Positions 40,608 to 43,644 of a stretch of DNA of 43,644 bases are shown here, piece after piece; the stretch's first letter is position 1, and each line of letters begins with the position of its first letter. A program made the position numbers and the translations under genes. Under the pieces are notes generated by a model. It saw nothing but the letters and a program-made list of their open reading frames with translations, was not told the origin of the DNA and did not search any database. Origin of the DNA: Ornithinibacter sp. (GTDB taxonomy: Bacteria; Actinomycetota; Actinomycetes; Actinomycetales; Dermatophilaceae); assembly GCA_029266735.1 (NCBI GenBank), contig JAQSWG010000017.1, positions 1-43,644 of the forward strand, written 5' to 3'.

Positions 40608-41407
40608 CCCGCGACCGCCTGGAACCGCCGGATGCCGCGTCGCCACACCACCACGTAGAAGAGCGCGAACCCGGCGGTCCAGACCGCTCCCACGAGGAAG
40701 CCGACGGCCACCTCAGGGCCGTCGAGCCGGCCGCTCACGAGCTCGACGGGGAAGCCCAGCGTGGAGCGGAAGGGAAGCACCACGGCGAGGTTCCTCAGCC
40801 ACTCCGGCATGAGCTCCAGCGGCGCGACCCAGCCCGAAGCGAAGGACCCCAGACCCCACCACAGCATCCAGAGGTTGGTCGTCTGCGTCGTCCAGAAGCC
40901 TGCGAGGGCCACGGCGGATGCCATGACGATGCTGAGGACGTAGGCCAGCACGACCGCTGCCACCACGAGGACGGCGTCGGCCGGTGTGAGGTCGTAGTCC
41001 AGGCCCGGAAGCAGCGCGACGGCGACGGCGAACGCCGGGAGCAGACCGGTGAGGAGGACCAGGCGGTGGCCCAGGTCCGCGGCGGCGTACTGGAAGAAGG
41101 GGTGGATCGGGCGGAGGAGCTTGGTGGAGAGGTCCCCGGACCGCATGTCCTGGTCCCACTCCCAGACGATGTGCTGTCCGGAGAGGTGCCAGACGAGTGC
41201 CGCCGCGGCGTAGTAGGCCAGGAAGTCGGCGGTGGTCCATCCGGCCGGCGGTCCCGACTCCGCCACGACGGTCAACCAGACCGCCATGAGCAGGAGGGGG
41301 AAGAACCCGCTCAGCACCCAGAGGACCATGCGGCCGCGGTACGTGACCGCCACCTGCGCCGAGGAGCGGACCAGGCCGGCATACGCCACGAGAGCGGTCT
41401 CAGCCAT
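40604..41407 (-). CDS. ABC-2 type exporter permease
   Basis: A 267-residue ABC-2 permease, second half of the heterodimer. It opens ALVAYAGLVRSSAQVAVTYR and has the DUF990-type block WEWDQDMRSGDLSTKLLRPI, parallel to the RGTLDHLLTRPV block of its partner, so the two are paralogues of identical length. The ATG (41405-41407) overlaps the ATPase stop by eight bases. Six helices are predicted. The exported molecule cannot be told from the sequence. Confidence 0.88.
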   Translation of the reverse strand: MAETALVAYAGLVRSSAQVAVTYRGRMVLWVLSGFFPLLLMAVWLTVVAESGPPAGWTTADFLAYYAAAALVWHLSGQHIVWEWDQDMRSGDLSTKLLRPIHPFFQYAAADLGHRLVLLTGLLPAFAVAVALLPGLDYDLTPADAVLVVAAVVLAYVLSIVMASAVALAGFWTTQTTNLWMLWWGLGSFASGWVAPLELMPEWLRNLAVVLPFRSTLGFPVELVSGRLDGPEVAVGFLVGAVWTAGFALFYVVVWRRGIRRFQAVAG

Positions 41408-42371
41408 GGTCGAACACGGCCCGGACGACGTCCTCGATCGGTGGGTCCTCGATCGCGAGGTCCTCCACGTCGAGGTCGGCGAGCACGCGGGTCGCCACGT
41501 CGACGCTGCGTTCGCGGGGGACCTCCAGGGTGACGGAGGCGCCGTCCTGCGCGACGACGTCGCCGTAGCGCGCCAGGGCGGCGCCCTGCACGGGCTCGAG
41601 CAGGGACAGCCGGATGCGGCGGTGGGGGGCGTGGTCGGCCACGAGCGCCGCCAGCCGACCGTCGAACCGCAGGACCCCCCCGTCGATGACGACGACGCGC
41701 GACGCCAGGGCGGTGACGTCACCCATGTAGTGGCTGGTGAGGAGGACCGTCGCGCCGTACCGCTCGTTGTAGGACCGCAGGAAGGTGCGCAGCACGGCCT
41801 GCGCGTTGACGTCGAGCCCGAGGGTCGGCTCGTCGAGGAAGAGCACGTCCGGGCGGTGCAGGAGCGAGCCGGCCAGCTCACAGCGCATCCGCTCGCCGAG
41901 GCTGAGCACCCGCACCTGCTTGGTGAGCAGGGGCTCCAGCTCGAGGAGGTGGACGAGCTCGTCGAGGGTCTCGCGGAACTGGGCCGGCGGCACCCGGTAC
42001 ACGGTGCGGTGGACCTCGAAGGCGTCCTGGGCCGGAAGGTCCCAGAAGAGCGAGTTCCGCTGGCCCATGACGAGCGCGATCCGGCCGAGGAAGGCCGCCT
42101 CGCGCCGTCCGGGGTCGTGGCCCAGGACGCGGACCGTGCCGGCGGTCGGGTGCAGGAGGCCCGCAAGGCACTTCAACGTCGTCGTCTTACCGGCGCCGTT
42201 CGGGCCGAGGAAGCCGACGACCTCACCGGCCTCGACGGAGAACGAGATGCCGTCGACCGCCCTCACCTCGACGTGGCGGCGGCGCACGACGCTGCGCAGC
42301 GACGCCCGCAGCCCCGCCTCGCGGCCGTGGACGCGGAAGTGCTTGACGAGCTCGTGGACCTCGATCGACAC
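41400..42371 (-). CDS. ABC exporter ATP-binding protein
   Basis: A 323-residue ATPase of the ABC-2 exporter class. Walker A is GPNGAGKTT at residues 56-64, the signature is LSLGERMRCELAGSLL, Walker B is VLFLDEPTLGLD, and the switch His lies in LLTSHYMGDV. A C-terminal ~80-residue extension (SLLEPVQGAALARYGDVV onward) is typical of drug- or lipid-exporter ATPases. The GTG at 42369-42371 is preferred to the GTG three codons earlier because TACAGT (complement of 42379-42384) lies seven bases before it. It heads the three-gene exporter operon. Confidence 0.93.
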   Translation of the reverse strand: MSIEVHELVKHFRVHGREAGLRASLRSVVRRRHVEVRAVDGISFSVEAGEVVGFLGPNGAGKTTTLKCLAGLLHPTAGTVRVLGHDPGRREAAFLGRIALVMGQRNSLFWDLPAQDAFEVHRTVYRVPPAQFRETLDELVHLLELEPLLTKQVRVLSLGERMRCELAGSLLHRPDVLFLDEPTLGLDVNAQAVLRTFLRSYNERYGATVLLTSHYMGDVTALASRVVVIDGGVLRFDGRLAALVADHAPHRRIRLSLLEPVQGAALARYGDVVAQDGASVTLEVPRERSVDVATRVLADLDVEDLAIEDPPIEDVVRAVFDHG

Positions 42372-42378
42372 GCGCGTC

Positions 42379-42384
42379 ACTGTA
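42379..42384 (-). promoter_or_regulatory. -10 box, leaderless ABC exporter operon
   Basis: TACAGT on the minus strand, seven bases before the GTG at 42371. The box overlaps a GGCATAC word (42382-42388). Confidence 0.6.
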
Positions 42385-42499
42385 TGCCGCGGTTCCGACG
42401 GCCCGCGTGCCATTTCCGCTGCTGGCGGGACGTTCGACGGGAGGTGTGCGGGCCACCACCCGGGGTACGGGCCGAGGACCCGACATCGAGGAGGACACA

Positions 42500-43644
42500 G
42501 TGCGAGCAGTGGTGTGGCACGGCAATAAGGACGTCCGCGTCGAACAGGTCCCGGACCCCGTGATCTCCGACCCCGCCGACGCGATCATCCGGGTGACGAG
42601 CACGAACATCTGCGGCTCCGACCTGCACCTCTACGAGCCGCTCGGTGCCTTCATGGCGCGGGGGGACGTCCTCGGCCACGAGTCGATGGGGGTCGTCGAG
42701 GAGGTCGGGGCCGGTGTCACGAACCTCTCCCCCGGTGACCGCGTCGTCGTCCCGTTCCAGATCTGTTGCGGCACGTGCTGGATGTGCGAGCACGGGCTGC
42801 AGAGCCAGTGCGAGACGACCCAGGTCCGCGCCCAGGGCACGGGAGCGGCCCTCTTCGGCTACTCCGAGCTCTACGGGTCGATCCCGGGCGGTCAGGCGGA
42901 GTACCTCCGGGTCCCGCAGGCCCAGTACACCCACATCCCGGTCCCGGACGGGCCGCCCGACGAGCGGTTCGTGTACCTCTCCGACGTCCTCCCGACGGCC
43001 TGGCAGGCGGTCGCCTACGCCGACCCCGAGCCGGAGGGAACCCTCCTCGTGCTCGGGCTGGGCCCGATCGGCGACATGGCGTGCCGGATCGCCCTCGAGC
43101 GCGGGGTGCGCCAGGTCGTCGGGGTCGACCGCGTCGACGCCCGGCTGGACCGCGCCCGGAGCCGCGGCGTCACCACCGTGGACATGCGCGAGGTCGACGA
43201 CGTCGGGGATGCCGTGCGCGAGCTGACCGGTGGCCGGGGGGCCGACGCCGTGGTCGACGCGGTCGGCATGGAGGCCCACGGGTCCCCCCTGGTCAAGGCG
43301 TCGCACAAGGCGGTGGCGCTGCTCCCCGACGCGCTGGCCAAGCCCCTGATGACCAACGTGGGCGTCGACCGGCTGGCCGCGTTCTACACCGCCATCGACG
43401 CGGTTCGGCGTGGCGGCACGGTCTCGCTGAGCGGCGTCTACGGCGGCATGGCCGACCCGATGCCGATGATGACGCTGTTCGACAAGCAGGTGCAGATCCG
43501 GATGGGCCAGGCCAACGTCAAGCGCTGGGTGCCGGAGATCCTGCCGCTGCTCACCGATGCCGACCCGCTGGGCGTGGACGACTTCGCGACCCACCGTCTC
43601 CCCCTCGAGGCCGCCCCCGACGCCTACGCGACGTTCCAGGCCAA
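42500..43644 (+). CDS. zinc-dependent alcohol/formaldehyde dehydrogenase (partial)
   Basis: The frame begins at GTG 42500, preceded by GAGGAGG, and runs off the right edge after about 381 codons. It is a medium-chain zinc dehydrogenase. Catalytic zinc ligands include Cys38 (NICGSDLH) and the GHE at residues 59-61. A structural zinc site is present with Cys90/93/96/104 (ICCGTCWMCEHG). The Rossmann fold is LLVLGLGPIGDMACRIALER. The sequence resembles the glutathione-independent formaldehyde-dehydrogenase-like branch. The 128-bp gap before it, shared with the ABC operon, holds its promoter region. Confidence 0.92.
   Translation, partial: MRAVVWHGNKDVRVEQVPDPVISDPADAIIRVTSTNICGSDLHLYEPLGAFMARGDVLGHESMGVVEEVGAGVTNLSPGDRVVVPFQICCGTCWMCEHGLQSQCETTQVRAQGTGAALFGYSELYGSIPGGQAEYLRVPQAQYTHIPVPDGPPDERFVYLSDVLPTAWQAVAYADPEPEGTLLVLGLGPIGDMACRIALERGVRQVVGVDRVDARLDRARSRGVTTVDMREVDDVGDAVRELTGGRGADAVVDAVGMEAHGSPLVKASHKAVALLPDALAKPLMTNVGVDRLAAFYTAIDAVRRGGTVSLSGVYGGMADPMPMMTLFDKQVQIRMGQANVKRWVPEILPLLTDADPLGVDDFATHRLPLEAAPDAYATFQA

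Noticed and set aside
1-43644. tRNA, rRNA, CRISPR, IS or prophage elements
   Set aside because: No T-loop signatures, regular spaced repeats, transposase motifs or terminal inverted repeats were found by eye.

Overview
This window comes from a high-GC actinobacterium. Base composition is roughly 70% G+C, coding is dense, and neighbouring genes often overlap as ATGA or GTGA. Many starts have no Shine-Dalgarno sequence but sit 6-8 nt after a TANNNT -10 box, which is the leaderless promoter style of Actinobacteria. Gene content (DUF1206, DUF4446 and DUF5926 proteins, a MetP/MetS pair, a HAD-PlsC fusion, GT87 and GT-C mannosyltransferase-like proteins) fits Micrococcales, perhaps an Intrasporangiaceae-like organism. 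That placement is inference. No rRNA, tRNA, CRISPR array, IS element or prophage was seen.

Layout: 1-5.5 kb (minus strand) holds a partial DUF1206 membrane protein, a HAD phosphatase coupled to serS, and a DinB-like / Na+:H+ antiporter / LysE-type group. 5.5-9.9 kb holds a lipid kinase, zwf and the metP-metS amino-acid importer. 10-13.3 kb is a lipid cluster: a HAD-acyltransferase fusion, a patatin-like lipase and a second acyltransferase. 13.4-15.3 kb has pheA, a DUF4446 protein and a broken GDT1-family gene. 15.3-21.1 kb looks like an envelope glycoconjugate locus: a GT87 enzyme, a large membrane protein with an extracytoplasmic domain, a GT-C mannosyltransferase-like protein and a GT2 enzyme. 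21-25 kb carries DUF5926, an RsbW-like ATPase, GDPD, an ECF sigma factor coupled to an O6-alkylguanine-DNA alkyltransferase, and a Nudix hydrolase. 25-26 kb is a slightly lower-GC patch with small ORFs. 26-31 kb has a TPR protein, an MFS permease, a second DinB protein, a duplicated-domain protein, a VTT protein, a DUF808 protein and a decayed methyltransferase. 31.3-33 kb is an ECF42-type sigma factor with its DGPF partner. 33-39.8 kb is a carbohydrate module: two permeases, a binding protein and a LacI regulator, divergent from a glycogen-debranching-type enzyme. 39.8-42.4 kb is an ABC-2 exporter, and a Zn alcohol dehydrogenase runs off the right edge.

The most notable signals are these. 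(1) About fourteen genes have a TANNNT-N6-8-start layout, which decides several start codons. (2) The 7-mer GGCATAC/GTATGCC occurs about 26 times, several-fold above a composition estimate. (3) Three genes (LysE, GDT1, methyltransferase) lack N-terminal or internal segments while their surroundings look intact. (4) Twin LacI-type operators and a possible leaderless upstream ORF control the debranching gene. (5) A palindrome spans the -10 box and start codon of the patatin gene.
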